DNA of 64,000 nt from Ruminococcus sp. (GCA_023667165.1 JAMPAO010000001.1:50047-114046), one strand, 5' to 3'; shown: positions 7,550 through 16,766, counted from the first letter of the stretch. Notes: generated from the sequence alone by a model not told the origin. Made by a program: numbers and translations.

Positions 7550-8569
7550 ATGGAAATTCAAGTAAAATATTGGGAAAACGATCTGCGAAAAAATCATATT
7601 ATAAAAGCTGTTAATATAATAAACGGGCTACAAAATTATTATTATCTTACTCTAGAGGAACTGACCGATAATGTGTCAAGAGATGCAAAGATAAACTGGG
7701 AAAAGTTTCGTAAAGAGCTTTTGATTTCTGGTGACGAATATATTATATTCATAACTGAAAAGCCTTTTGTTGATAATTGGTTTTCACACGAAGAGGATCG
7801 TTTTTCGGTAATTACCTCAACCGATTGGGAAGAGCTTTTTGCGCCTCCGTCGTTAAAAGCGTATCTGATATATCAGATAGCGCAATCCCTAATTAACTTT
7901 GAGGGCGATTTGAGCGAAAAAATGTCAATGAGAATCGTTCACGACCGCGCGCAGGGATGTATGTTTGATTTTTGCGAGGATAAATCTGATATCCATCTAG
8001 GAATGGTGGCGGGAAATATATGTCCCGAATGCAGATCTGTTTTGACCAGATATGGAATCTGCGAAAGGGCTATATATTCAATTGAACGTATTCTGGATTA
8101 CGTAAGATCGGAATCTATTGGAAAGCCTATGCTGTTTAATGAGAACGCAGCGTTCGTTGTTATGCGCTTTTCTCAAAACGACGAAAACGATCATGCCTAT
8201 TTTTACGGTATAAAGGAAGCACTAAAGGCATTGGACATAAAATGCGTACGAGCTGACGACCAGGTAATATCGGGGCAGCTGCTGGAAAAAGTAAAAACAC
8301 AAATTGAAAACAGCAGATTTATCATCGCTAAGGTAGATTCGAATAACTTAAACGTATATTTTGAATTGGGGCTGGCACTCGGACTAAAAAAGGACGTTCT
8401 TTTGATATCGGAAAAAAGTATGGTTTTACAGCTTCCGTCAGATTTGAGAAATTGGGAGTGTCTTACATATACCGAGGGTAATTATATTGAATTAAGGGAT
8501 AAAATCATAAATTTTTTCTCCGCTAACTATCACTACAAGCCCTTGGCACTTATGAAGCATGACGTTTGA
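7550..8569 (+). CDS. Putative effector: Cys-cluster domain fused to a TIR/deoxyribosyltransferase-like domain
   Basis: The 339-residue protein is not one I can name. Its middle region has a likely metal site: H131, C137, C142, C158 and C161 (GCMFDFCEDK, then NICPECRSVL). The C-terminal 140 residues look like the TIR / nucleoside 2-deoxyribosyltransferase / SLOG group of Rossmann-like folds: a first strand FVVMRF (202-207), RADD (234-237) and NVYFELGLALGLKKDVLLI, where E272 sits where these enzymes carry the catalytic glutamate. That suggests cleavage of a nucleotide such as NAD+, as in several anti-phage effectors; this is inference. The ATG at 7550 follows AGGAGGTAGAA. It lies 126 nt behind the antitoxin gene, and the DNA appears more AT-rich than the housekeeping genes. 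Confidence 0.6.
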   Translation: MEIQVKYWENDLRKNHIIKAVNIINGLQNYYYLTLEELTDNVSRDAKINWEKFRKELLISGDEYIIFITEKPFVDNWFSHEEDRFSVITSTDWEELFAPPSLKAYLIYQIAQSLINFEGDLSEKMSMRIVHDRAQGCMFDFCEDKSDIHLGMVAGNICPECRSVLTRYGICERAIYSIERILDYVRSESIGKPMLFNENAAFVVMRFSQNDENDHAYFYGIKEALKALDIKCVRADDQVISGQLLEKVKTQIENSRFIIAKVDSNNLNVYFELGLALGLKKDVLLISEKSMVLQLPSDLRNWECLTYTEGNYIELRDKIINFFSANYHYKPLALMKHDV

Positions 8570-8661
8570 ATTTATAAAATAGCATCACTCGTGACACGTT
8601 TTTCGTTACTACAAGTTCTTTTTTGCTTTATAGTTATATCCTGCTCTTGTTGCAAAATCGC

Positions 8662-8690
8662 TTGACAACTGCGCGGCTATACATTATAAT
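8662..8690 (+). promoter_or_regulatory. Consensus promoter with no protein gene behind it
   Basis: TTGACA (8662-8667) and TATAAT (8685-8690) lie 17 nt apart. The -10 region continues TATAATATAATAG, as in the tRNA-Pro promoter. No credible coding frame follows on this strand before the minus-strand gene ending at 9033. Confidence 0.75.
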
Positions 8691-8696
8691 ATAATA

Positions 8697-8810
8697 GGGA
8701 TGTAAGAGCGAGTTTTAGTGAATGTCGAAAAAATCTTTTTTGTCAGCGTTTCACAATGAAAATAACCTCTCAAATTGGCTGTACAGTGCAATTTGAGAGG
8801 TTATTGCTTT
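8697..8810 (+). ncRNA. Candidate small RNA of about 115 nt ending in a 16-bp hairpin
   Basis: Transcription from the promoter at 8662-8690 would start near 8697. The transcript runs into a perfect inverted repeat, AATAACCTCTCAAATT (8761-8776) and AATTTGAGAGGTTATT (8790-8805), with a 13-nt loop, then GCTTTAAATAAAATTTT. Only a 13-codon frame from a GTG near 8728 lies inside, without a good ribosome site. It may be a regulatory RNA or the remains of a lost gene. In the rest of the 8570-9032 gap I see only the repeat at 8915-8948. Confidence 0.45.
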
Positions 8811-8914
8811 AAATAAAATTTTATAACAACTTCGGTAAGTACCGTTTTTTAGCCGTATTTCTCGTCTTGGGTCACAGCTTTATCCATGGAGGTCTATATC
8901 CGAATTAGAGCGTG

Positions 8915-8948
8915 CCGATTCAAACACAAAAAATTGCGTTTGAATCGG
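8915..8948. repeat. 11-bp inverted repeat in the gap beyond metY
   Basis: CCGATTCAAAC (8915-8925) and GTTTGAATCGG (8938-8948) form a perfect stem with a 12-nt loop. Four T follow on the plus strand, so it could act as a weak rightward terminator. It lies about 85 nt beyond the 3' end of the minus-strand gene at 9033, but it has no T-run in that direction. Confidence 0.5.
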
Positions 8949-9032
8949 TTTTAGGAACTTATTTATTCGGCTTTGGGTCATTAAGACAAAGCTCCTCCTG
9001 CACGTCCAAAAAATTATTGAAAAACGCCTCTG

Positions 9033-10334
9033 TCATATCTTATCAAACGCCTGTTTCAGGTCGGCAATGATATCGTCAATATTTTCCAGACCTACCGAAA
9101 GCCTTATAAGACCTCCGTCGATACCCGCCGCTTCAAGCTGTTCATCGGTAAGCTGACGGTGAGTTGCGGAAGCGGGATGAAGAACGCAGGTGCGGATATC
9201 TGCCACGTGTACCTCGTTGGAAGCAAGGGTCAGACTGTCCATAAATTTTACAGCCGTATCTCTGCCTCCCTTTACGGAGAAAGAAATTACACCGCTGGTT
9301 CCCAAAGGAAGATATTTCTTTGCGGTTTCGTAATATTTATCGCTTTCCAGTGCGGGATAGGAAACAAAATTTACTTTGCCCGTACCCTCGATAAATTTTG
9401 CCGCAGTAAGAGCGTTTTCACAGTACTGCTTCATCCTTACGGCAAGCGTTTCCAAGCCGAGGTTTAACAGGAATGAGCTGTTTGCGGCAGGATAACAGCC
9501 GAAATCTCTCATAAGCTGCATTCTTGCTTTGACAATATACGGCGCAAAAGAATATTTTTCGGTGTAGACAATGCCGTGATAGCTGTCGTCAGGCTCGGTC
9601 ATGCAGGGAAAATTGCCATTTGTCCAGTCAAATTTTCCCGAATCAACAATAACACCACCCACCTGAACCGCATGGCCGTCCATATATTTTGACGTGGAAT
9701 GTATGACTATATCGGCGCCCCATTCGATGGGACGGCAGAGTATAGGCGTTGCAAAGGTATTGTCAACTATAAGGGGAACGCCGTGATCATGAGCTGTCTT
9801 AGCCCATTTTTCTATATCAAGCACCGTGAGGGCAGGATTAGCGATAGTTTCGCCGAAAACAGCCTTGGTATTGGACTTGAACGCGGCGTTAAGCTCTTCC
9901 TCGGAGCTGTCGACGTCGACAAAAATGCACTCTATCCCCATTCTCTTCAGTGTAACTGCAAAAAGATTCACAGTACCTCCGTATATAGAGGATGAGGCAA
10001 TAAAGCTGTCCCCTGCCTGACAAATATTAAGTATGGACATCAGCGACGCCGCCTGTCCGCTGGATGTGCACATTGCCGCCGCGCCTCCCTCGAGAGCGGC
10101 TATCTTTTTTTCCACTGCGTCTGTGGTAGGATTTTCAAAGCGGGAATATATAAGGCTCTTGGTGGGGTCGTCAAACACCGCCGCCACATCGTCGGTGGAA
10201 TCGTAAACATAGGTGGTGCTCTGAACTATCGGCACTACTCTCGGCTCGCTGTTTTTTGGCGTATAACCGGCGTGAAGGCATTTAGTTTCAATTTTTGCGT
10301 TTGGGTTTAATTCTTTCATAATAATGGTCTGCAT
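9033..10334 (-). CDS. metY: O-acetylhomoserine sulfhydrylase / Cys-Met metabolism PLP enzyme
   Basis: It should join O-acetylhomoserine with sulfide (or a thiol) to give homocysteine, using pyridoxal phosphate in the cytoplasm. The 433 residues match the Cys/Met gamma-family throughout: TKCLHAGYTP, PIVQSTTYVY, SRFENPTTDAVEKKIAALEGG, the phosphate-binding TSSGQAA, VDNTFATP, and the Schiff-base lysine in HSTSKYMDGH. The length fits MetY rather than the shorter MetB/MetC. The start is ambiguous: AAAGGA abuts the ATG at 10334, while a second ATG at 10319 lies 15 nt from it. It follows the GH3 gene after 38 nt and may be its co-transcribed tail. Confidence 0.88.
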   Translation of the reverse strand: MQTIIMKELNPNAKIETKCLHAGYTPKNSEPRVVPIVQSTTYVYDSTDDVAAVFDDPTKSLIYSRFENPTTDAVEKKIAALEGGAAAMCTSSGQAASLMSILNICQAGDSFIASSSIYGGTVNLFAVTLKRMGIECIFVDVDSSEEELNAAFKSNTKAVFGETIANPALTVLDIEKWAKTAHDHGVPLIVDNTFATPILCRPIEWGADIVIHSTSKYMDGHAVQVGGVIVDSGKFDWTNGNFPCMTEPDDSYHGIVYTEKYSFAPYIVKARMQLMRDFGCYPAANSSFLLNLGLETLAVRMKQYCENALTAAKFIEGTGKVNFVSYPALESDKYYETAKKYLPLGTSGVISFSVKGGRDTAVKFMDSLTLASNEVHVADIRTCVLHPASATHRQLTDEQLEAAGIDGGLIRLSVGLENIDDIIADLKQAFDKI

Positions 10335-10372
10335 TCCTTTCGATAAAATATTATTGATAAATTCAACGGATA

Positions 10373-13147
10373 TTATCCGAAAAATTCCTTTTCGTCGATC
10401 ATATCAAACTTTATTTCGCTGATATTCAGTCCCGACTGCCCGAAATAAAGTCTGATGACCGTATACTTGGAGAAAAAGTTTCCTTTACAGGAAAGTGAAA
10501 CGGGTTTTCCGCCGGTACCGTTCCAAGTGAGCGTTCCCGCAGGAGAGCCCGAACTGAATACCGTAACCGGAAGCTGAGCCAGCTCGCTTTGGTCTGAATC
10601 TGCGGTTAATGTCACACGGTAAAATCCCGTATCGGAAATATCCAGCCCGAAAGTATAGCTGTTCCCCTTTACCGTGGAGATATTAAGGGGCATGGCCATT
10701 TTTCCGCCATTTATCTTGAAAAACTCCACGGGCGTATCCGCTGCGGCGTCGGAATCGTCGTCACGGTTGATTACCGCGACCTCCTCATAACAACCCGTCA
10801 GCCGCTCCATAGCGTGCGTATTCATAAGGAAAGAGCATATATTGGCTGCATTGCGCTGAAGCTCTCCTCTTGTAAGTCCTCCCGATGAAAGCTCTGCGAG
10901 GGTATTGTCATTATTATCCGCTCCGTCGGCACAGACCATATAAACATCGTTCTGCGCCGCCGCCATGGCAGCAAAATCAGTTCTGTCGGGAGGGCAGCCG
11001 CGCCTGTTGATATCAGCCCACCAGTCGGTCATTACCATTCCCCTGAACCCCCACTCATTACGCAGGATTTGCGTTGTAAGATCATAGCTGCCCGCTGTCC
11101 ACAGACCGTTTACAGAACCGTAGGTTGTCATTATCGTATCCGCTTTTCCCTCTTTTACGGCTATTTCAAAACCCTTGAGATATATCTCTCTCAGCGCCCG
11201 TTCGGAAATTATACAATCCATGCTGTGCCGTCCGGTTTCTTGGTTATTTCCGCAGAAATGCTTTATCGTTCCCGTAACTCCCTGTGAATGAAGTCCTTTA
11301 AGCTCGGCGGATGCCATATGTCCGGTAAGATAAGGATCTTCGGAGAAATATTCGAAATTCCGTCCGTTAAGAGGGTGCCGATGTATGTTCATACCGGGAC
11401 CCAAAAGACAGTCAACGTGATTTGCCTGCATTTCCATACCCGTAAACCCGAAAAGCTCCGTAATAAGCTGTCTGTTAAAGGTGGAGGCTATAAGAGTACC
11501 GTTCGGCAGACTGAACGCCTTTGTACCGCAGTCAAGACGCATTCCCGAAGGTCCGTCGGAGCAGCAGCCGCAGGGTATTCCCAGCTTTGCAAGCTCCTTT
11601 GATACGCCGCCGAAAGCCGCCGCTGTTCCCGCCGTTACCTTTGGACTGCACATTCCCTCTCCTCTGATGATACAGGAAAGATCGTAATCCGTAAAGCGTG
11701 CAATGAATTCCTCCATGGAATGCTTTTTGTTTTTTACGTCCGCAAGGGTAATTTCCTTGTCATTGGAAAATGGGATCTCGGCAGGCAATGCTCTTTCTCT
11801 GAGCGATACGCAGCTTACCTCGGCAAGAGGAACTTCTTCTGTTTTTTCCGTTACACCGCCGTTATGATCAAATAACGGCTTTAATCTGTTAAACGGAAGC
11901 GTCGGTGCAAGCGCTTGACTTAGCCGCGCTACTATGACGTCTTCCGTAAGCTCAAAGGAAAATATCTTTTCAGCGGCTCTTACACTGTTTCCTCCGTAAA
12001 CCGTATATTCGCCGCTTTCAAGAACATAGCAGCTTTTGTTCCCCGTCGCCCCCGAATCGTCATACGAAGCGTAACTTTCGGCGGTAACGGTAAATTTCAG
12101 CTTGCAGCTCTCTCCGGGAGAAAGCAAAGGCGTTTTCTCAAAGCCGCATAAAATTCTTGCGGGTTTTCCGAGAACTCCCTGGGGAGAGCTCATATAGATC
12201 TGAACTACCTCTTTGCCGCTGAAATGTCCCGTATTTGTTATCATAAATTCAAGGAAGACAGCATTGTCCGCACCGCGGGAAAATGACAGGTTTTTTATAT
12301 CAAAGCTTGTGTATGAAAGTCCGAATCCGAAAGGGTAAATCACCTTTTCCGAAGCAAACGTTTCAAAATAGCGGTATCCCACATAAATATCCTCGCAGTA
12401 AAAATTGCATACGGTATCGCCGAAATTCTTGTCAGACGGATAATCCGCAGGAGAATATGCTATCGTGTCGGGCAGCTTGCCCGAAGGCGATACCTTGCCC
12501 AAAAGAACATCGGCAGTCCCCGTACCGCCAACCATACCGCCCTGCCAAACATACAAAACAGAATCCGGTTCATATTTTTTTACAAAGCTCATATCGATAA
12601 GTCCGCCTGTATTCAAAAGAACGACGGTTTTCTTAAAATGCTTCTTAACTGTGCCGAGCATATTTTCCTCTTCATCGGTGAGAAGATACGAACCCTTTTC
12701 GAGCTTGCTGTCCTTTTCCTCTCCTGCCGTTCTTCCGATAACGACTACGGCGGTTTCGCATTTTTCGGCGATCTCTGCGGCAAGACTGTCCTCTAAGGGC
12801 ATTTCCTTTTGCGACCAAGGCTCCCCTGCCCAGCCGTCGCCGTATTCAAAGGGATTTTCCTCGTCCCATTTGTTGTATACATCAAGCAGACGCTGATTAA
12901 TTTTTGCCCCCGCTTCAATCAGTCCGTCGGTTATGCCGACCACTCGTGAAACGTTGACAAGACCTCCCGAACCCGTACCGCTTTTATAATAATGAAGCTG
13001 AATGCGTCCGAAAACAGCCGTTTCCTTATTCTTGTCAAGAGGGAGGGCATTATTGTCGTTTTTGAGCATTACTATTCCCTCGGATACCGCTTCTGCGGAT
13101 TTTTGCAAATATTTGTTCCAATCAAGTATTTTACTGCTCATAGCCAT
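10373..13147 (-). CDS. GH3 beta-glucosidase with permuted domain order
   Basis: It should hydrolyse terminal beta-glucosides such as cello-oligosaccharides. The 924 residues carry the GH3 domains in reversed order. The alpha/beta sandwich comes first (AVSEGIVMLKNDNNALPL, about residues 15-270), then a fibronectin-III-like domain, then the TIM-barrel (GPGMNIHRHPLNGRNFEYF, GTIKHFCGNNQE) with the nucleophile Asp708 in MTDWWAD. A carbohydrate-binding-like beta domain closes the protein (about 805-915). The same permutation is known from a Ruminococcus albus enzyme. There is no signal peptide, so it acts inside the cell. A second start at 13141 is better spaced from GAAAGG. It lies 10 nt behind the GNAT gene. 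Confidence 0.9.
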   Translation of the reverse strand: MAMSSKILDWNKYLQKSAEAVSEGIVMLKNDNNALPLDKNKETAVFGRIQLHYYKSGTGSGGLVNVSRVVGITDGLIEAGAKINQRLLDVYNKWDEENPFEYGDGWAGEPWSQKEMPLEDSLAAEIAEKCETAVVVIGRTAGEEKDSKLEKGSYLLTDEEENMLGTVKKHFKKTVVLLNTGGLIDMSFVKKYEPDSVLYVWQGGMVGGTGTADVLLGKVSPSGKLPDTIAYSPADYPSDKNFGDTVCNFYCEDIYVGYRYFETFASEKVIYPFGFGLSYTSFDIKNLSFSRGADNAVFLEFMITNTGHFSGKEVVQIYMSSPQGVLGKPARILCGFEKTPLLSPGESCKLKFTVTAESYASYDDSGATGNKSCYVLESGEYTVYGGNSVRAAEKIFSFELTEDVIVARLSQALAPTLPFNRLKPLFDHNGGVTEKTEEVPLAEVSCVSLRERALPAEIPFSNDKEITLADVKNKKHSMEEFIARFTDYDLSCIIRGEGMCSPKVTAGTAAAFGGVSKELAKLGIPCGCCSDGPSGMRLDCGTKAFSLPNGTLIASTFNRQLITELFGFTGMEMQANHVDCLLGPGMNIHRHPLNGRNFEYFSEDPYLTGHMASAELKGLHSQGVTGTIKHFCGNNQETGRHSMDCIISERALREIYLKGFEIAVKEGKADTIMTTYGSVNGLWTAGSYDLTTQILRNEWGFRGMVMTDWWADINRRGCPPDRTDFAAMAAAQNDVYMVCADGADNNDNTLAELSSGGLTRGELQRNAANICSFLMNTHAMERLTGCYEEVAVINRDDDSDAAADTPVEFFKINGGKMAMPLNISTVKGNSYTFGLDISDTGFYRVTLTADSDQSELAQLPVTVFSSGSPAGTLTWNGTGGKPVSLSCKGNFFSKYTVIRLYFGQSGLNISEIKFDMIDEKEFFG

Positions 13148-13157
13148 TTTCCTTTCT

Positions 13158-13598
13158 TCAAAGCTCTTTTATCATAGGAATATACGGACACGTTTCAAAT
13201 CCGATACGCTCATAAAGACGCTTGGCGTCAATGTTGTCTTTTGTGATCTCAAGCCGCCATCTTACCGCTGCGTCCTTGTAATCATCTCCGATACGGCTGA
13301 AAAAATCGGTTGCCAGTCCTCTTCCTCTGTATTCGCTGCGCACATAAAGATCCTCGATCCAGATCACCGTTCCTCCCGCTTCCTGCGAATAGGTTTTGGC
13401 AATAACGCCGAAGCCTGCCGGAGCATAGTCAAGCTCAAAAAGATAGCCTGTCATATAAACGCCTGTTGTGACCATATGATCGAAAGCCTTTCCGAAATTC
13501 TCTTTCGGCACGCTGTGGCTCACGGCGGAAGATAAGTAAAACTCCTCCGCCATTTTTATATAAATTTCTCTGTCTGAGGGAATTAGCCTTCTTATCAT
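13158..13598 (-). CDS. GNAT family N-acetyltransferase
   Basis: The 146-residue protein has the GNAT acetyl-CoA fold. The central strand-turn motif is IEDLYVRSEYRGRGLATDFF, where RGRGLA binds the pyrophosphate of acetyl-CoA, and it is followed by ITKDNIDAKRLYERIGFE, the usual C-terminal motif. The substrate cannot be read from the sequence; small amines, amino acids or antibiotics are all possible. Its ATG overlaps the hydrogenase stop codon (ATGA), so the two are translationally coupled, and the GH3 gene follows 10 nt later. Confidence 0.85.
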   Translation of the reverse strand: MIRRLIPSDREIYIKMAEEFYLSSAVSHSVPKENFGKAFDHMVTTGVYMTGYLFELDYAPAGFGVIAKTYSQEAGGTVIWIEDLYVRSEYRGRGLATDFFSRIGDDYKDAAVRWRLEITKDNIDAKRLYERIGFETCPYIPMIKEL

Positions 13599-15121
13599 AA
13601 TAAACTGTCCTTTTCAAGCACATCGAGATCGGCGGCATATTCCGTTTCCGACGCCAACTTCTTTTCCGCCTGATTTTTGTATTTTTCTATTCCCGCAGCA
13701 GCCTTGTTTACAGCGCACATTGTTCCCGCGCCCGCAACACAGCCGCCCGGGCAGCCCATCCCCTCCAGCAGATAACCGTCGTATTTGCCGGATTTGGCAA
13801 GCTGAAGCAGCTTTCTGCACTCATGAAGTCCCTGGGCGGACGCCACCTTGACCTCTCTGTCCGGTGCAATGCGCTTTATCTCCGCCGCCACTGCTCCCGC
13901 AACTCCTCCGCTTACCGCAAAGCCGCGTCCTGCGGCAGTACCCTCGCAAAGTGGAACATTCTCGCTGTCGGGAATGTTTTCAAGGTCAACCTCCTTTGCT
14001 CCGAACATTCCCATAAGCTCCTCAAAGGTCAGTACAAAATCCACATGACTGCGGATAGTTCGGCGGCTCGCCTCAAGCTTCTTCGCAGAACACGGACCTA
14101 TAAAGGCGATCCGGCAGTCGGGGTCTTTCTTCTTTTCAAGGCGGGCAGTGAGAACCATTGGCGTAAGCGCCATGGAAATGTTCTTTGCAAGGTCGGGAAA
14201 CAGTTTCTTTGCCATTACAGACCATGACGGACAGCAGGATGTGGCAAGAAAATTCAGATTATCCGGAACGTTCTCCACAAAATCCTTTGCTTCCTCTATC
14301 GTACAAAGATCTGCTCCCACGGCAACCTCTACCACGCTGTCAAAGCCTAACTGCTTCATGGCATATGTAAGCTTTTCCGGAGTGACCTTGGGACCGAATT
14401 GATTATAAAAGGCAGGAGCAACTATAGCGACTACGCGGCTTCCCTTTTTTATAGCGTGAATTAGCTGGAATATCTGTCCCTTATCCGCTATTGCTCCGAA
14501 CGGACAGTTTACAAGACACATTCCGCAGGATACGCATTTATCGTAGTCTATCTTGGCTCTGCCGTGTTCGTCGCTGCCTATTGCGTCCATTCCGCAGGCC
14601 TTTGCACAGGGACGTTCAACCTTTAATATGGCATGATAAGGACACACGTCCTTGCAGCGGCCGCATTTGATACACTTTTCGCTGTCGATCTTCGATTTTC
14701 CGTGACGAATGGAAATAGCGCCCTTGGGGCAGACCTCCTTGCAGGGGTTTTCAAAGCAGCCCTGACACACCTCGGTAACATGATAGTGCGTTGTGGGGCA
14801 GGCATTGCAGGCGAAGCTGATTATATTTATCAAGGGCGGATCGTAATACTTTTCGGCGATAGCGCTTTGATCCACACCCTTTGAAACGGGAGCGTGTTCG
14901 CTTACGCTTCTCAGAGGAAGTCCCATTGCAAGCCGAAGTCTTTCTTCAACTATGGCTCTCTCCAAAAATATGGATTCTCGGTGAATAGCCACATCGCCGG
15001 GAACTATTTTATACGGCAGATCTTCCATTCTGGAATAATCTCCGCCCTCGTAAGCAAGCCTTGCCACCTCCGTGAACACCTTACGGCGCATATCGGTAAC
15101 AGACGAATATATACCTCTCAC
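13595..15121 (-). CDS. [FeFe] hydrogenase, monomeric, with N-terminal Fe-S clusters (likely group B)
   Basis: It should interconvert protons and hydrogen with reduced ferredoxin. Of the 508 residues, the N-terminal third has several 4Fe-4S cysteine sets (CNACP near 105-109, CxxC repeats between 119 and 176, CVSCGMCLVNCP at 196-207). The H-cluster motifs follow: TSCCPSW (294-300), GPCSAKKLE (342-350) and EGMGCPGGC (453-461). The wording of the second motif (GPC rather than MPC) points to the group B type; that subgroup call is tentative. It starts with GTG at 15121, with AAAGGA about 10 nt before. The enzyme implies strictly anaerobic, fermentative life. Confidence 0.88.
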   Translation of the reverse strand: MRGIYSSVTDMRRKVFTEVARLAYEGGDYSRMEDLPYKIVPGDVAIHRESIFLERAIVEERLRLAMGLPLRSVSEHAPVSKGVDQSAIAEKYYDPPLINIISFACNACPTTHYHVTEVCQGCFENPCKEVCPKGAISIRHGKSKIDSEKCIKCGRCKDVCPYHAILKVERPCAKACGMDAIGSDEHGRAKIDYDKCVSCGMCLVNCPFGAIADKGQIFQLIHAIKKGSRVVAIVAPAFYNQFGPKVTPEKLTYAMKQLGFDSVVEVAVGADLCTIEEAKDFVENVPDNLNFLATSCCPSWSVMAKKLFPDLAKNISMALTPMVLTARLEKKKDPDCRIAFIGPCSAKKLEASRRTIRSHVDFVLTFEELMGMFGAKEVDLENIPDSENVPLCEGTAAGRGFAVSGGVAGAVAAEIKRIAPDREVKVASAQGLHECRKLLQLAKSGKYDGYLLEGMGCPGGCVAGAGTMCAVNKAAAGIEKYKNQAEKKLASETEYAADLDVLEKDSLL

Positions 15122-15260
15122 CTATTTTCAGTCCTTTCACATCTGCATTACAGCAAAGCAATAAATTATTTCAAAGCATACGTAAACATTATTGCCGCCG
15201 GCAAAAAAACCGCATACGCATCTTAAGGATACAGGTTCTTATTTTCATGCTTTGCTTTAA

Positions 15261-15302
15261 TAAAAACAGCCGCCGTAAAAACAAAACAAATTTTACAGCG
15301 GC
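15261..15302 (-). terminator. Terminator after ychF
   Basis: GCCGCCGTAAAA (15269-15280) and TTTTACAGCGGC (15291-15302) form a 12-bp stem with one mismatch. On the minus strand a T-rich run (TGTTTTTATT) follows. It separates ychF from the hydrogenase unit. Confidence 0.65.
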
Positions 15303-15327
15303 ATATCGGGGAAATCACTTGGGATCT

Positions 15328-16422
15328 TTACACATTAAACCTAAACAGAACTATATCTCCGTCGCGCATAACATACTCCTTACCCTCCGAACGGACAAGT
15401 CCCTTTTCCTTTGCGGCGGTCATTGTACCGCAAGACATAAGATCGTCAAATGAAACGACCTCCGCTCTGATAAAACCCTTTTCAAAATCCGTATGGATCT
15501 TTCCCGCCGCCTTAGGAGCTTTTGTACCCTTGGTTACAGTCCATGCCCTTACCTCGTCCTGACCTGCGGTAAGAAAAGAAATAAGTCCCAAAAGCGAATA
15601 CCCTTCCTTGATAATACGTTCAAGTCCGGATACCTCAAGTCCAAGCTCAGACAGGAACAGTTCCTTGTCCTCGCCGCTCATATCGGAAATTTCCGCTTCA
15701 AGCTGGGCGCAAATAGGCAGTATAGCCGCATTTTCTCGATTTGCAATATCGCAGACGGCTTTATAATGAACTGAATTCTCTATGTTATTTTTGTAATCGT
15801 CCTCGCAAAGATTAGCGGCATAAATAACAGGCTTTGCCGAGAGCAGCGGCGTTGTTTTTACGATCTCTCTTTCCTCTTCGGTAAAACCGAAAGAACGCGC
15901 GGAATGACCTTCCTCCAAATGAGCCTTCAGTCTTTCAAGGAATTCAAGCTCCGTCTGATATTTCTTATCTCCCTTGATAAGCTTTTTCGTGCGGTCGATA
16001 CGCCTTTCCAGCAGCTCTATATCGGAAAAAATCAGCTCCAGATCTATAACTTCAATATCCCTGCGAGGATCAATGCTTCCGTCCACATGAATTATGTTTG
16101 TATCCTCAAAGCATCGCACCACGTGAACAATAGCGTCTACCTCGCGAATATTTGCAAGAAACTTGTTTCCGAGTCCCTCGCCCTTTGACGCACCCTTTAC
16201 AAGACCTGCAATATCGACAAATTCAAGCGTTGCGGGAGTAAATTTATTCGGATTATACATATCTCTCAGCTTATCAAGTCTGCTGTCGGGTACGGATACG
16301 ATACCGACGTTAGGCTCTATTGTGCAGAAAGGATAATTTGCAGATTCAGCTCCCGCATTGGTCAATGCGTTGAAAAGCGTGCTTTTTCCAACATTTGGAA
16401 GTCCAACCATACCTAATTTCAT
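15328..16422 (-). CDS. ychF: Redox-regulated P-loop NTPase YchF (Obg-like ATPase)
   Basis: A ribosome-associated P-loop NTPase that prefers ATP in the family. The 364 residues show the G1 loop GLPNVGKS (7-14), switch [22 protein letters not shown], a degenerate G4 (AANLCEDD in place of NKxD, which explains ATP preference), a coiled-coil insertion in the middle, and the C-terminal TGS domain ending with [11 protein letters not shown]. The length is normal. It follows a small membrane-protein gene after 19 nt and is closed by its own terminator. Confidence 0.95.
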   Translation of the reverse strand: MKLGMVGLPNVGKSTLFNALTNAGAESANYPFCTIEPNVGIVSVPDSRLDKLRDMYNPNKFTPATLEFVDIAGLVKGASKGEGLGNKFLANIREVDAIVHVVRCFEDTNIIHVDGSIDPRRDIEVIDLELIFSDIELLERRIDRTKKLIKGDKKYQTELEFLERLKAHLEEGHSARSFGFTEEEREIVKTTPLLSAKPVIYAANLCEDDYKNNIENSVHYKAVCDIANRENAAILPICAQLEAEISDMSGEDKELFLSELGLEVSGLERIIKEGYSLLGLISFLTAGQDEVRAWTVTKGTKAPKAAGKIHTDFEKGFIRAEVVSFDDLMSCGTMTAAKEKGLVRSEGKEYVMRDGDIVLFRFNV

Positions 16423-16441
16423 TTTTCAAGTTCCTTTACGG

Positions 16442-16678
16442 TTAATTTTCATCGAGGCCGTCAAAATTAAGATTGCGAACATACTCGTCGGCGTCAAACT
16501 CTTCTTTCTCGGAATATTTTGATTCCGGCTTCTTACCCAGTGCAAACCGCGCAGCAACAGCTCCGGACAGAAGTCCGAGAACAAACGCAGCTATAGCTAT
16601 AAGCGCAATGACGCCCTTTGACAGCTTGACCTTTTCTCCGGCATATCTGCAAATAACATTAACAATTTCCTCAATCAT
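16442..16678 (-). CDS. Small single-pass membrane protein, function unknown
   Basis: The 78-residue product has a short amphipathic N-terminus, one membrane helix (about GVIALIAIAAFVLGLLSGAV) and a charged cytosolic tail rich in Glu, Asp and Lys. I chose the ATG at 16678 because AAAGGCGG lies about 9 nt upstream; an in-frame ATG at 16699 has no ribosome site. It precedes ychF by 19 nt and is likely co-transcribed with it. I do not recognise a family. Confidence 0.65.
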   Translation of the reverse strand: MIEEIVNVICRYAGEKVKLSKGVIALIAIAAFVLGLLSGAVAARFALGKKPESKYSEKEEFDADEYVRNLNFDGLDEN

Positions 16679-16766
16679 TTCTATTACCGCCTTTCGCATA
16701 AAATATCATTTTATATATTATATAACATTTTGAAAAAAATTGCAAGCATATTTTAAAAAAATCAAC

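Noticed and set aside
6633..8810. Integration site duplication of the tRNA-Pro 3' end marking a mobile island
   Set aside because: No second copy of the GGTTCAAGTCC...ACCA segment was seen downstream, and no integrase gene is present.
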